A stretch of DNA of 28,735 nucleotides, from contig DATCTM010000026.1 of assembly GCA_036567945.1 (NCBI GenBank), positions 1 through 28,735 on the forward strand, written 5' to 3'. The first letter of the stretch is position 1. Each line of letters starts with the position of its first letter. The DNA comes from BRH-c54 sp036567945. GTDB lineage: Bacteria; Bacteroidota; Bacteroidia; Flavobacteriales_E; Vicingaceae. The notes under the pieces were generated by a model. The model searched no databases. It had not been told where the DNA came from and worked only from the letters and a program-made list of their open reading frames with translations. Of this stretch, positions 7,905-16,421 are shown piece by piece. Made by a program: the position numbers and the translations under genes.

Positions 7905-9140
7905 TTATTTTCTATAAATCCAATATTCAGGATTTAGTTTTGTCATCCCTTTCCATATCTCAATATGAACAGATGTTCCTGAATTTCCGGTATCATTAAT
8001 TAGTATACCAAGTTCTTGTTTAGTAGAAATCTTATCTCCTTTTTGCACAAAAACATCACTCATATAAGAATAAACAGATAAATATTCTCCATGTCTAACC
8101 ATCACTACTTTTCCTTCACCGGGAATAATTGCCACAGAACTTACTTCTCCATCAAAAATTGCTCTTGCTTTTGCTCCGCCACTAGTGCTAATATCAATAC
8201 CATTATTATTTACCACAATTCCAGGTAATACAGGGTGATTGTGCTGACCAAATTTAGCGGTAATAACGCCTTCAATAACCGGCCAAGGGAGTTTACCTTT
8301 ATTAGCTTCAAAAGAGTTAGAAAGCATCTGAGCTTCCGGAGTCATTGGGAAACCTTTGGTGGTATTTCCGGCTTTTTTAGCTGCTTCTTTTGCTTTACGA
8401 ATTTCTTCTTCAATAATTCGCTGTATAGCTTTTTGTAGTTTCGCAGCAGCTTCTTCTTTTTTTCTTAACTTGTCTTTAAGATCTTGTTCTTTACCTTGTA
8501 ATTTAGAAATTACTGTCTCCTGTTGATTTTTTTCTACTGCTAATTTGCTTTTTTCTTGTTCTTCTAAAGAAAGTAGTGCCGCTTTTTCTTGTTTGCTATT
8601 TTTTAAATCATTGTTTCTTTTCTGAAGATCTTGTTGTGTTTTAACTATCAGTTCTGCTTGAGATTTCCTATAAGTAGTATATTGCTGAATGTATTTTAAT
8701 CTTTTGTATGCCTGATTAAAACTCTCGGCAGCCATCACAAACATAATTTTATCCTTCTGACTTTTATGAATAAAGGCATAATAAATCATTTTAGCATATT
8801 CTTGTTTTAATTGTACCAAATCCTTTTCCATCGCAGTAATAATAGCTTCATTATCTGCAATTTTTTTATTAATAAGTTTTATTTCGGAATGTATGGTTGA
8901 AATTAAATTGGCTCGGGCATTAATTTTACTTTTTAGTTTAAGCAATTGATCGTAAGTAAGTGCTTTGTTTTTTTCAGTTTCTTTAAGCATTCCATTAATA
9001 AGAGATATTTCCTTATTCAGTTCTTTTTTTCTTTTTTCTAATTCAGATTTAGACTGAGCAATTCCGTTTGTTGAAAACATCAGCAATCCGAAGCAAAAAA
9101 GCAAAAGATAACTACAATTAGTTTGTTTGAACAGGCTCAT
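7905..9140 (-). CDS. EnvC-like murein hydrolase activator (coiled coil plus degenerate LytM/M23 domain)
   Basis: Starting at the ATG at 9138-9140 gives 411 aa with a signal peptide (MSLFKQTNCSYLLLFCFG...TNGIAQ). The frame stays open upstream to 9206, but that lies deep inside the preceding gene and adds no signal-like sequence. Residues about 30-260 form a long Lys/Glu/Gln-rich coiled coil. Residues about 280-411 form an M23/LytM domain. Its metal site is incomplete: the first His of the usual HxGxD motif is N312 (NNGID), only D316 is left there, and the HxH motif keeps H392 but has S390 in place of the first His. This matches EnvC/NlpD-type proteins, which do not cut murein but activate amidases during cell division. 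It overlaps the DUF4292 gene by 23 bp. Confidence 0.9.
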   Translation of the reverse strand: MSLFKQTNCSYLLLFCFGLLMFSTNGIAQSKSELEKRKKELNKEISLINGMLKETEKNKALTYDQLLKLKSKINARANLISTIHSEIKLINKKIADNEAIITAMEKDLVQLKQEYAKMIYYAFIHKSQKDKIMFVMAAESFNQAYKRLKYIQQYTTYRKSQAELIVKTQQDLQKRNNDLKNSKQEKAALLSLEEQEKSKLAVEKNQQETVISKLQGKEQDLKDKLRKKEEAAAKLQKAIQRIIEEEIRKAKEAAKKAGNTTKGFPMTPEAQMLSNSFEANKGKLPWPVIEGVITAKFGQHNHPVLPGIVVNNNGIDISTSGGAKARAIFDGEVSSVAIIPGEGKVVMVRHGEYLSVYSYMSDVFVQKGDKISTKQELGILINDTGNSGTSVHIEIWKGMTKLNPEYWIYRK

Positions 9141-9957
9141 ATTTAGTTGGAATTTTAAATATAAATGAAATGTCTTCTTTTTCAATAGATACCTTAGAGT
9201 AATCAATTAAAATATTAACTGTTTTTTCTGAGATTAACGTTACATCAATTTTCTGGGGAAATGAATTATTTTCTAGTTCCATAAAATCACTATACTTACT
9301 TACTAAAGAATGATCGGATTTTGGGGTAGAAAGTACTAACTCAATAATTTTAAAAGTTTCAGGCGATAACCAAATTGCTTGAGTAAGTTCTTTTAATTTA
9401 TTTTTATCTTTCTTTAAATCTTTTCTCACTTTTCTTTTTTTCTCAGTACTAATATAATAGGCATGTTTTTTCTTATCAACATTGGCAATAATGTCTTTCT
9501 CTTCTTTCTCAAACTCTATACTATTCCCCACAATGACTGCTTCTAACATTTGATAATCTAGATCGGTTCCAAATTTATTATTAATATAGTCAAAAGTACC
9601 TACAAAATATTGTTTATCAATTCTATTTAAGAACATTACACTATCTTTAGTAATTAATACTCTAGCCATTTCAATTCCTAATAACGGTGTAATAGAAACC
9701 CAAATGGCGCTGTCTTTTTTTACTCTAATATGGGCTTTAAAAGAAGTTTCTTTATCATCAATAAACTTTACAGAAGCTTTTGCGGAAAGTACGTTAAACT
9801 GAAATTCATTTTTTTCGAGGCTGTCAATTAAATTTTTATCAGAAATATGTTTTATTCTACCAAAATCGGTAGTAACAGTTTTTTGTCTTGATTTACATGC
9901 AAAAAGACTTATTAAAACTAGTAGAAAAATATATACTAATCGGTTACTTTTATTCAT
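9118..9957 (-). CDS. DUF4292 lipoprotein
   Basis: This 279-aa protein has a lipoprotein signal peptide with Cys at residue 21 (LISLFACKSRQ). The rest matches the DUF4292 type: a segment around FNVLSAKASVKFIDDKETSFKAHIRVKKDSAIWVS, then ITPLLGIEMARVLITKDSV, and a C-terminal half ending in IDYSKVSIEKEDISFIFKIPTKYE. The family is thought to have a LolA/LolB-like lipid-binding fold, so a role in outer-membrane lipoprotein or lipid handling is possible but not shown. It overlaps the TPR lipoprotein gene by 8 bp upstream and the EnvC-like gene by 23 bp downstream, so the three are translationally coupled within one transcript. Confidence 0.85.
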   Translation of the reverse strand: MNKSNRLVYIFLLVLISLFACKSRQKTVTTDFGRIKHISDKNLIDSLEKNEFQFNVLSAKASVKFIDDKETSFKAHIRVKKDSAIWVSITPLLGIEMARVLITKDSVMFLNRIDKQYFVGTFDYINNKFGTDLDYQMLEAVIVGNSIEFEKEEKDIIANVDKKKHAYYISTEKKRKVRKDLKKDKNKLKELTQAIWLSPETFKIIELVLSTPKSDHSLVSKYSDFMELENNSFPQKIDVTLISEKTVNILIDYSKVSIEKEDISFIFKIPTKYEPVQTN

Positions 9958-11692
9958 ACAATTTACCTTCGGCTATTTTTTTATCCAACCACTCAGAACC
10001 TTCGCCTGATTCTTTAGCTTTTTTCCAATATTTTAATGCTTCTTCGAGCTGATTGAGTTGATACAAAACATCTCCTAAATGTTCTAATATTACAGCATTT
10101 TTATCACCACCGACACTCACCGCTTTTTCTAACCAATCCTTTGCTTGTACATATTTGCCTTGTTTATACAAAATCCAAGCATACGTATCTAAATAATTGG
10201 GCTGGTTAGGTTCTAATTCATTACAAAGAGCTGATAATTTTTCTGCGCGTTCCAATTTTTCACCTCTAAGTGATAAAAAGTAACTGTAATTATTTAATAC
10301 ATGTATATTTTTACTGTCAATTTCCAATGCTTTTTCATATGCCACATCAGATTTATCATATAACTTCATGCTGTTATAAGCATCACCTAGAGTAGCATAA
10401 AACTGAGTTTTAAGTGGTGGATTATCAATTACGTAATCTTTTCCTATTTCTAAATATTCAGTAGCCTCTTTATAGTTTTTGTTTTCTAACTGTACAACCC
10501 CATAAAAAAGGTAAGGTATTGGTTGGTTTGGAAATAATTCTGTTGCTCTCTTGCTATCTCTCTCTAACCCTTCCTTATCGTTAAGTTCCGATTCTAAAAA
10601 CAACAATTGATTCCAAATTGGATAACGAGAGTTGTCATACTCAATAGCTTTTAAATAATTCTCTTTAGCTCCTTCTAGTTTATTTTCTCTTAATAAAAAA
10701 TCAGCATAAATAGTATAAGCTTTTGCTTCTTCCGGATGCGTTTTTATAAGAATTTTATTCAACTCAAAAGCTTCTTTTTTTAAAGTAGCACTTTTATCAG
10801 ATAAAGAATAATAGGAAAGTAAAATTTGCACTTTGGTATCTATATCTAAATCTGGACTTTGAAAAGCCAATTTTGCTTCCTCCAAGGCTTTTTCATCCTC
10901 ATTCATTGCTTTGTAATAATCGTACAACGATAAATGTGCATAGGGATTTTGAGGGTCTTTTTCTAAAATTTGTTGGTAAATTTCAAATGCTTTTTCGGGC
11001 ATTTCGTTTGCTAAATACAAATCTGCTAATAATCCTTTGTAATGTATTTCATCAGGATAAGCCTTTATTAATTTTTGAACCTCAGCAGCAGCACTTTCAA
11101 TATCATTTAACTTAATGTAAATTTTTTCTTTTTGCCTTACAATTTCTTCACTAATTCCTATACGCTTTTCGATTTCATCTAAATTTATCAAAGCATCTTT
11201 ATACTTTTCTGAATATAATTGCATTCTTGCCAAGTCAAAATATAAATCAACATTCTCTGGCTCTAATTCTATCAACTTTTCGTACTGTTTTATTGCACTT
11301 TCTGTATCTCCACTTTCTTGCAAAGATTGGGCATATTGCAACCTGTACCATTTATTATTCGGGTCTAATTGAACAGCTTTTTCTGCATATTGAAGTGCGA
11401 TATGCTGTTGATTAGCCATATTATATAAATTGGCTAATTCATAATGAAAAAAAGGTTGATTAGGATTTATTTTAACACATTTAGAATAAATTACCAACGC
11501 TTGTTCGTAATTGCCTAACAGTCTTTGTTTATTAGCTTCATGGAATAAAAAATCTAACTCCAATTTTTGTTTTTCATTAAGTACGGTAGCCTCTTTAATT
11601 TTTTGCTTAGAGCTTACCGTATCTTTTTGAGAGTTACACGCAACCAAAAATAATAGTGGAATAAAAAGTTTTATGAATGTGTTTAATGACAT
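9950..11692 (-). CDS. Tetratricopeptide-repeat lipoprotein
   Basis: This 580-aa protein has a lipobox (LFLVACNSQ, lipid Cys at residue 19) and is otherwise almost wholly TPR. Repeats are clear at about 60-95 (ALVIYSKCVKINPNQPFFHY), 96-130, 131-165, 200-270 and 330-570, with the W/L-G-Y-A-x-P pattern. No catalytic domain is visible, so it is probably a periplasmic or outer-membrane scaffold. It begins five bases after the nucleotidyltransferase gene and overlaps the DUF4292 gene by 8 bp. This order of nucleotidyltransferase, TPR, DUF4292 and EnvC-like genes recurs in Flavobacteriia as I recall, suggesting a shared envelope function. Confidence 0.88.
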   Translation of the reverse strand: MSLNTFIKLFIPLLFLVACNSQKDTVSSKQKIKEATVLNEKQKLELDFLFHEANKQRLLGNYEQALVIYSKCVKINPNQPFFHYELANLYNMANQQHIALQYAEKAVQLDPNNKWYRLQYAQSLQESGDTESAIKQYEKLIELEPENVDLYFDLARMQLYSEKYKDALINLDEIEKRIGISEEIVRQKEKIYIKLNDIESAAAEVQKLIKAYPDEIHYKGLLADLYLANEMPEKAFEIYQQILEKDPQNPYAHLSLYDYYKAMNEDEKALEEAKLAFQSPDLDIDTKVQILLSYYSLSDKSATLKKEAFELNKILIKTHPEEAKAYTIYADFLLRENKLEGAKENYLKAIEYDNSRYPIWNQLLFLESELNDKEGLERDSKRATELFPNQPIPYLFYGVVQLENKNYKEATEYLEIGKDYVIDNPPLKTQFYATLGDAYNSMKLYDKSDVAYEKALEIDSKNIHVLNNYSYFLSLRGEKLERAEKLSALCNELEPNQPNYLDTYAWILYKQGKYVQAKDWLEKAVSVGGDKNAVILEHLGDVLYQLNQLEEALKYWKKAKESGEGSEWLDKKIAEGKLYE

Positions 11693-11697
11693 GTATA

Positions 11698-12699
11698 TTA
11701 GCTTAGTTCGTTGTAATCTCCAACACTTAATTCTTGTGCTTTTCCGGTAATTTTTGCAAAATTTCCTACCATAGAATTAGCCATGTTTGTTCTTTGTATT
11801 TGAGTATTTTTTTGTATTAATGAATTGGTTATTATCGCATTATTTATTTCGCAATTATCTCCGATAGAAACATGAGGGCCAATAACTGAATTACTGATTT
11901 TTACATTTTTACCAATGTAGCATGGCTCAATAATTATCGTATTTTCTTTTTGAAGTGAAGTATCAATAATGGTTTCATTTTTAATAAACTCCAAAACGCG
12001 TTGGTTAGTATAAACAGTAGCTGCATAGTTACCACAATCTAACCATTCAATTACTTTTCCGGGAGCAAATTTTGTCCCTTTTTGTTTCATATTTTCTAAG
12101 GCATTGGTCAATTGGTACTCGCCTTTTTCTTTAATGTCATTATCAATTAAATATTGTAATTCATTTTTTAAATATGCTCCATCTTTAAAGTAATAAATCC
12201 CAATAATTGCTAAATCGGAAACAAATTCTTGTGGTTTCTCTACAAAATCGGTAATAATATTATTTTCATCAAGTTTTACTACACCAAAAGCTCGAGGGTC
12301 ATCAATTTGATTGACCCAAATAATGCCTTCAGCAGCATCGTTCATTTTAAAATCTGCTTTAAACAGAGTATCGGCAAAAGCCACTACTACTTTTCCTTCT
12401 AAACTATCTTTAGCACATAAAATAGCATGCGCTGTTCCTAGTGCTTCTTCCTGATAGTAAATACTTCCTTTTGCTCCTAAGTTTTCAGCAATGCTTACTA
12501 ATTGGTTTTCTACTTCCGTTCCAAAGTCACCAATAATAAAAGCAATTTCATCTACAGGTTCGCCACAAACTTTGGTAATATCTTCTACCAAACGTTGTAC
12601 AATTGGTTTCCCTGCAATTGGTATTAATGGTTTTGGTATGGTGAGTGTATGAGGTCTTAATCTTGAACCTCTCCCTGCCATTGGTACTATTATTTTCAT
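11698..12699 (-). CDS. Sugar-1-phosphate nucleotidyltransferase with left-handed beta-helix tail
   Basis: This 333-aa protein starts with the nucleotidyltransferase signature MAGRGSRLRPHTLTIPKP (about residues 7-24), which binds NTP and sugar-1-phosphate. EALGTAHAILCAKD and VVAFADTLFKADF form the rest of the Rossmann-like catalytic part, to about 240. The C-terminal part (about 255-320) has hexapeptide-type repeats such as CYIGKNVKISNSVIGPHVSIG. This layout is shared by glucose-1-phosphate thymidylyltransferases, mannose-1-phosphate guanylyltransferases and archaeal-type bifunctional enzymes, so the substrate cannot be fixed. It would supply an activated sugar for cell-surface polysaccharide, in keeping with the flippase gene upstream. 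Confidence 0.9.
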   Translation of the reverse strand: MKIIVPMAGRGSRLRPHTLTIPKPLIPIAGKPIVQRLVEDITKVCGEPVDEIAFIIGDFGTEVENQLVSIAENLGAKGSIYYQEEALGTAHAILCAKDSLEGKVVVAFADTLFKADFKMNDAAEGIIWVNQIDDPRAFGVVKLDENNIITDFVEKPQEFVSDLAIIGIYYFKDGAYLKNELQYLIDNDIKEKGEYQLTNALENMKQKGTKFAPGKVIEWLDCGNYAATVYTNQRVLEFIKNETIIDTSLQKENTIIIEPCYIGKNVKISNSVIGPHVSIGDNCEINNAIITNSLIQKNTQIQRTNMANSMVGNFAKITGKAQELSVGDYNELS

Positions 12700-12749
12700 T
12701 ATATCAATTCCTTAATTAAACAATTTATTAGTGTAACAATGAAATTAAA

Positions 12750-12781
12750 ATTGCTACATTGCTAAATTGGTACATTATTAA
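12750..12781. repeat. Four imperfect 8-bp tandem units between dut and the nucleotidyltransferase
   Basis: Consecutive units ATTGCTAC, ATTGCTAA, ATTGGTAC and ATTATTAA run right up to the dut stop codon. The rest of this 82-bp gap is AT-rich, and no promoter or hairpin is clear in it. The array is small and its role is unknown. Confidence 0.5.
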
Positions 12782-13216
12782 TTATTTCTTCCCTGTACTT
12801 CCAAACCCTCCAGCTCCTCTTTCAGTTTCAGCTAATTCCTCTACTAATTCCCACTCAGCTTGCTCGTGCTTAGCAATTACCAATTGAGCAATTCTTTCTC
12901 CATTCTCAATTACAAAAGACTCATTAGAGAGATTAACTAAAATTACGCCAACTTCACCTCTATAATCAGCATCAATAGTTCCGGGAGAATTTAATACAGT
13001 AATGCCATTTTTATAGGCTAACCCACTTCTCGGACGAACTTGAGCTTCGTAACCCACAGGCAACTCTATGAATAAACCTGTTTTTACCAATGTTCTTTCT
13101 AACGGTTTTAAAGTTATTGGTGTTTCTATGTTAGCTCTTAAATCTACACCGGCAGCAGCTTCCGTGCCATAATGAGGTAGTGGATGATTGGATTTGTTTA
13201 CTATTTTTATTTTCAT
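12782..13216 (-). CDS. dut: Deoxyuridine 5'-triphosphate nucleotidohydrolase (dUTPase)
   Basis: This 144-aa trimeric-type dUTPase has all five family motifs. These are AGVDLRA (22-28), RPRSGLA (61-67), GTIDADYRGEVGV (79-91, with the catalytic Asp), GERIAQLVI (about 107-115) and the glycine-rich RGAGGFGSTG (133-142), which closes over the substrate. It hydrolyses dUTP to dUMP and pyrophosphate in the cytosol. This keeps uracil out of DNA and supplies dTMP synthesis. It sits between the flippase and the nucleotidyltransferase in a run of envelope genes; the placement is conserved in Flavobacteriia as I recall. A stem-loop separates it from the flippase, so it may have partly independent expression. 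Confidence 0.96.
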   Translation of the reverse strand: MKIKIVNKSNHPLPHYGTEAAAGVDLRANIETPITLKPLERTLVKTGLFIELPVGYEAQVRPRSGLAYKNGITVLNSPGTIDADYRGEVGVILVNLSNESFVIENGERIAQLVIAKHEQAEWELVEELAETERGAGGFGSTGKK

Positions 13217-13237
13217 GTTTTTCAGTTAAAAGTTTGT

Positions 13238-13275
13238 AAAGTTCATAAAGACTAGCTTCTTACTTTATGAACTTT
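13238..13275 (-). terminator. 13-bp stem hairpin between flippase gene and dut
   Basis: AAAGTTCATAAAG (13238-13250) pairs perfectly with CTTTATGAACTTT (13263-13275) around a 12-nt loop. Further partial pairing extends outward. It lies 18 bases after the flippase stop. On the minus strand it is not followed by a clean T-run, so it may be a weak terminator, an attenuator or an mRNA-stabilising end. Confidence 0.6.
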
Positions 13276-13293
13276 AAAGTTTTTACTAAGCGA

Positions 13294-14781
13294 CTAAATT
13301 ACCACTTTTTTTGGTCTTTCGATGGCGTAAATAAATCCTAAAAATGCAAAAATTATTAACGTATGTATAAGGTGTTTGATATAGAAATTTTCTATGGTAA
13401 ATTGAATTGTTGCAAAATAAAGTAATAGTGATAAGCCTAAATATATACCAATTTTAAAATAATTGTATTTGATGGGGTAATGTTTTTGTCCTAAAACAAA
13501 TGAAATAATACACATAGACGAATAACAAATTAATGTTGCCCAAGCAGAACCAACGTAACCAAATACTGGAATCCAAATGTAGTTTAACAACACTGTAATA
13601 AAGGCACCAAAAATACCAATGTAGGCTCCATATTTTGTTTTTCCACTTAGTTTATACCAAATAGATTGATTATAATAAATACCTAAACTAATATTGGCAA
13701 AAAGTAATACGGGAACAACTTTTAATCCTTCCCAATAGGCTTCATTGGGAATAAAATATTTCACAATATCGATGTACAACATCACTCCCAAAAAGATGGT
13801 AGCACAAATAATAACAAAATAGGTCATGATACTAGCATAAATTTCTTTGGCATTTTTTTCTTTTTCCTGAGCAAAAAAGAAAGGTTCTGCAGCATATCTA
13901 AACGCTTGAATAAACAGTGTAACAATGATAGAAACTTTATAACAAGCACCATAAATTCCTATTTGAGTCATAGTCTCCAACTCACCTTTACTCTCAAACA
14001 ACATTCGCTTTAGCATAATCCTATCGATGGTTTCATTTACAATTCCTGCCAATCCAAAAACCAATAAAGGCAACGCATAAATAAACATTTTTTTAAGCAA
14101 TGCGAATTCAACACTAAATTTAGCTTTTAGCATATCGGGCAGTAACAATAAAAACTTAACAATACTCGCAATAAGGTTCGCAATGAAAACATAACCCACA
14201 CCTATTTCGGGGTTATAAAAAGTTTCAATGAGCCAATTGGTTTCTCCAGCTTTATACATCGGTAAACAATAGGCTAAGAAAAATAAATTTAAGCCAATAT
14301 TTACACCAATATTCGCAAAATTGATAACAGCAAATTTTATAGGACGATTATCTGCTCTTAATTTCGCCATAGGAATAGAAGCAACGGCATCTAAGCCAAC
14401 TATCATAGCAAACCAAGTTACAAATTCTTTATTATTGGGATATTTCAGCCAATTAGCAATAGATTGATCAAACAAAAAAGCCAATGCAATAAAAACGAAA
14501 GAAGTGGTGAAAAGCGAATAAATAATAGTAGAATATACTTTTTTATTATCGTGTTCTTGCAAGGTAGAAAAACGGAAAAAAGCGGTTTCCATACCGTAGG
14601 TTAGAAACACCACTAAAAATGCTACGTAGGAATACATTTCGGTAATAATTCCGTATTGGTCGGGCGTAAATTTCGCTGTTCCGATATATATAGGCACCAA
14701 AAACCAATTGAGCAAACGTCCAACTATGCTTGTAAGCCCATAAATGGCTGTTTGTCCGGCAAGTTTTTTTAAGGGATTCAT
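13294..14781 (-). CDS. Polysaccharide/lipid-linked oligosaccharide flippase (MOP superfamily, Wzx-like)
   Basis: This 495-aa integral membrane protein has roughly 12-14 hydrophobic helices along its whole length. It starts with LKKLAGQTAIYGLTSIVGRLLNWFLVPIYI, a typical start of Wzx/RfbX polysaccharide-synthesis flippases. Charged loops such as RADNRPIKF and LKRMLFESKGELETMTQIGIYGACYK punctuate it. Proteins of this group move undecaprenyl-linked sugar units across the inner membrane. Its place upstream of a sugar nucleotidyltransferase and envelope lipoproteins fits O-antigen or capsule-type assembly. No glycosyltransferases or Wzy polymerase are present in this window. The exact substrate is unknown. 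Confidence 0.88.
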   Translation of the reverse strand: MNPLKKLAGQTAIYGLTSIVGRLLNWFLVPIYIGTAKFTPDQYGIITEMYSYVAFLVVFLTYGMETAFFRFSTLQEHDNKKVYSTIIYSLFTTSFVFIALAFLFDQSIANWLKYPNNKEFVTWFAMIVGLDAVASIPMAKLRADNRPIKFAVINFANIGVNIGLNLFFLAYCLPMYKAGETNWLIETFYNPEIGVGYVFIANLIASIVKFLLLLPDMLKAKFSVEFALLKKMFIYALPLLVFGLAGIVNETIDRIMLKRMLFESKGELETMTQIGIYGACYKVSIIVTLFIQAFRYAAEPFFFAQEKEKNAKEIYASIMTYFVIICATIFLGVMLYIDIVKYFIPNEAYWEGLKVVPVLLFANISLGIYYNQSIWYKLSGKTKYGAYIGIFGAFITVLLNYIWIPVFGYVGSAWATLICYSSMCIISFVLGQKHYPIKYNYFKIGIYLGLSLLLYFATIQFTIENFYIKHLIHTLIIFAFLGFIYAIERPKKVVI

Positions 14782-14786
14782 AGTAG

Positions 14787-14852
14787 GTTTGAGGTTAAAT
14801 GTTTGATGTTTGATGTTTAGTTCTATTCAACCTTAAACTTCAAACCTCAAAC
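14787..14852 (-). terminator. Large inverted repeat with ATGTTTG tandem units, between enoyl-CoA hydratase and flippase genes
   Basis: GTTTGAGGTT (14787-14796) pairs with AACCTCAAAC (14843-14852). The interior is also partly self-complementary: the left side is rich in GTTTGA and contains three 7-mers (ATGTTTG, ATGTTTG, ATGTTTA at 14799-14819), and the right side carries CCTTAAACTTCAAACC. The structure starts seven bases after the enoyl-CoA hydratase stop and ends just before the flippase ATG. It probably acts as a terminator or attenuator, but the imperfect stem leaves this open. Confidence 0.5.
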
Positions 14853-14858
14853 GTTGAA

Positions 14859-15635
14859 CTATTTAAAAGCTGGCTTTCTTTTTTCAATAAATGCATTTGT
14901 TCCTTCAACAAAATCGGGTGTTCCGAAGCATTTACCAAACTCTTCTATTTCTATTTCGTAGCCATTTATACCATCTTTAAAACCAGCATTTACCGCTTTT
15001 ATTGCACTTGCAATGGCTGTAGATGAATTGAAAGCTATTTTTTGAGCTATTTTTTGGCATGTTGGCAATAATTCTTCTTGTGTAACCACTTGGTTGACTA
15101 AACCAATGTTCGCTGCTTCTTCAGCAGAAATCATTTTGGCAGTCATAATCATTTCCATGGCTCTACCTTTACCTGCTAATTGTGCTAATCGTTGTGTTCC
15201 TCCATAACCAGGAATTACTCCCAACGTAACTTCGGGTAAACCTAACCTAGCATTGTCAGAAGCTATTCTAAAATGGCAACTCATAGCTAATTCTAATCCG
15301 CCACCTAATGCAAAACCATTAACAGCAGCAATTACCGGAGTGGTTAAATTTTCTACTAAATCAAATAATTTTTGATGTCCCTCTGCTGATAATTTTTTTC
15401 CTTCTTCCACATCAAATTGGTAAAATTCCTTGATATCTGCCCCGGCAACAAAGGCTTTTTCTCCAGAACCGGTAATTATGATTACGCGAACATTTTTATC
15501 TGCTTCTAATGTTTTAAAAGCACTGCTCAACTCCGCTATTGTAGCTGAATTCAACGCATTTAATTGATTAGGTCGGTTAATCGTTACCTGTGCAATATTA
15601 TTTTCTTGAGTTATTAAAATATTGTTGTAGTCCAT
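14859..15635 (-). CDS. Enoyl-CoA hydratase/crotonase
   Basis: This 258-aa crotonase-fold enzyme adds water across the double bond of 2-enoyl-CoA (fatty-acid or butyryl/crotonyl-CoA metabolism). The oxyanion-hole segment is AFVAGADIKEF (61-71), and the second is GFALGGGLELAM (107-118). Both catalytic glutamates of true hydratases are present: E115 in GGGLELA and E135 in LPEVTLGVIPGYGG. The C-terminal helix ends normally with FIEKRKPAFK. Having both glutamates argues for hydratase over isomerase or dehydrogenase relatives, though the chain-length preference cannot be read. A good -7 promoter element lies just upstream at 15659. It may be the first gene of a transcript that reads on into the flippase gene. 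Confidence 0.92.
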   Translation of the reverse strand: MDYNNILITQENNIAQVTINRPNQLNALNSATIAELSSAFKTLEADKNVRVIIITGSGEKAFVAGADIKEFYQFDVEEGKKLSAEGHQKLFDLVENLTTPVIAAVNGFALGGGLELAMSCHFRIASDNARLGLPEVTLGVIPGYGGTQRLAQLAGKGRAMEMIMTAKMISAEEAANIGLVNQVVTQEELLPTCQKIAQKIAFNSSTAIASAIKAVNAGFKDGINGYEIEIEEFGKCFGTPDFVEGTNAFIEKRKPAFK

Positions 15636-15658
15636 GTGTTTTAATTTATTTAAAAAAA

Positions 15659-15694
15659 CAAATGTAGCTAAAAATTAGCAGAAGAATAAACAAA
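15659..15694 (-). promoter_or_regulatory. Candidate promoter for the enoyl-CoA hydratase gene
   Basis: On the minus strand TACATTTG (15659-15666) matches the Bacteroidota -7 consensus TAnnTTTG exactly. TTTG at 15691-15694 lies upstream with a spacer of 24, longer than the usual 17-23. The leader would be about 17-20 nt to the ATG at 15635. Confidence 0.5.
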
Positions 15695-15712
15695 AACAAC
15701 AGGTGGTTTTTG
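15691..15712 (-). terminator. Weak hairpin after the unknown lipoprotein gene
   Basis: CAAAAAC (15691-15697) and GTTTTTG (15706-15712) form a 7-bp stem with an 8-nt loop, downstream of the lipoprotein stop at 15738. On the minus strand it runs into TTTATTC. It overlaps the candidate -33 box of the next gene, so both roles cannot be independent. Confidence 0.35.
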
Positions 15713-15737
15713 AGGGTGAAAGAGGTCTGATTAAAAA

Positions 15738-16373
15738 TTATTCTTCAAGAGAAATATGTCGATGGGTATTTTCATTAATAGTTAGTAGTTCTAATGCAAA
15801 AATGATTCGCAACTCTCCATTTCGTATATCTCCATTAGAGTCACCTTTATAGTCAAACAATAAATTATAAGTGTATTGAAACAATGGAAAATCTCCCAAA
15901 TTAAGTACTGCATTTGTATAGTGTTCTATTTTTTTATTGCTTTTAGATAGTTTTTGAAGAAGTTTAACATATTTGCCTTGTGTATTTACTGATAATGATT
16001 CAAAAGGAATAGGCTCTTCAAATTTAACTCCCACATAAGACATGTAAGCTCTAGATTTAGATAACTCCCATATTTCAATAAAAGTAGAATTGTTTATTGA
16101 TTTCATTAACTTCCTTTGCTCATTAATATCAATTTTACTCAAAATAGCTTCGTAACCATTCTCATAAATTTCTTTGATAAAGGCTTCATAATCTTGTTTA
16201 AAATTAGCCTCCGAACTAATAATTTTAGACTCAAAAAACTCCACCATCTTAACAATTTCCTGTTTTTCTGAATTTGTAAATTCACTCTTATTCAAAATAT
16301 CAGTAAGCGTATTGTTATTCTTACAAGAGAAAAATAAGCTACAAAGAATTAGTATAAATAAAATATTTTTCAT
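15738..16373 (-). CDS. Hypothetical lipoprotein
   Basis: This 211-aa protein has a clear lipoprotein signal peptide (MKNILFILILCSLFFSCKNN, lipid Cys at 17). The mature part is mostly charged and helical, including SEKQEIVKMVEFFESKII and QRKLMKSINNSTFIEIWELS. It ends with a stretch around YTYNLLFDYKGDSNGDIRNGELRIIF. No known domain is recognised, and nothing suggests catalysis. It lies 102 bp upstream of enoyl-CoA hydratase on the same strand. It is divergent, 48 bp apart, from the zinc-ribbon membrane protein gene, with which it may share a control region. Function unknown. Confidence 0.75.
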   Translation of the reverse strand: MKNILFILILCSLFFSCKNNNTLTDILNKSEFTNSEKQEIVKMVEFFESKIISSEANFKQDYEAFIKEIYENGYEAILSKIDINEQRKLMKSINNSTFIEIWELSKSRAYMSYVGVKFEEPIPFESLSVNTQGKYVKLLQKLSKSNKKIEHYTNAVLNLGDFPLFQYTYNLLFDYKGDSNGDIRNGELRIIFALELLTINENTHRHISLEE

Positions 16374-16421
16374 TCCATAAATTTAGTAATTAAAACTTAT
16401 ACTTTTTAGTATTTTTATAAC

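Noticed and set aside
9141..9206. Upstream extension of the EnvC-like frame
   Set aside because: It lies inside the DUF4292 gene and would put 22 charged and aromatic residues before a good signal peptide. The start at 9140 is preferred.
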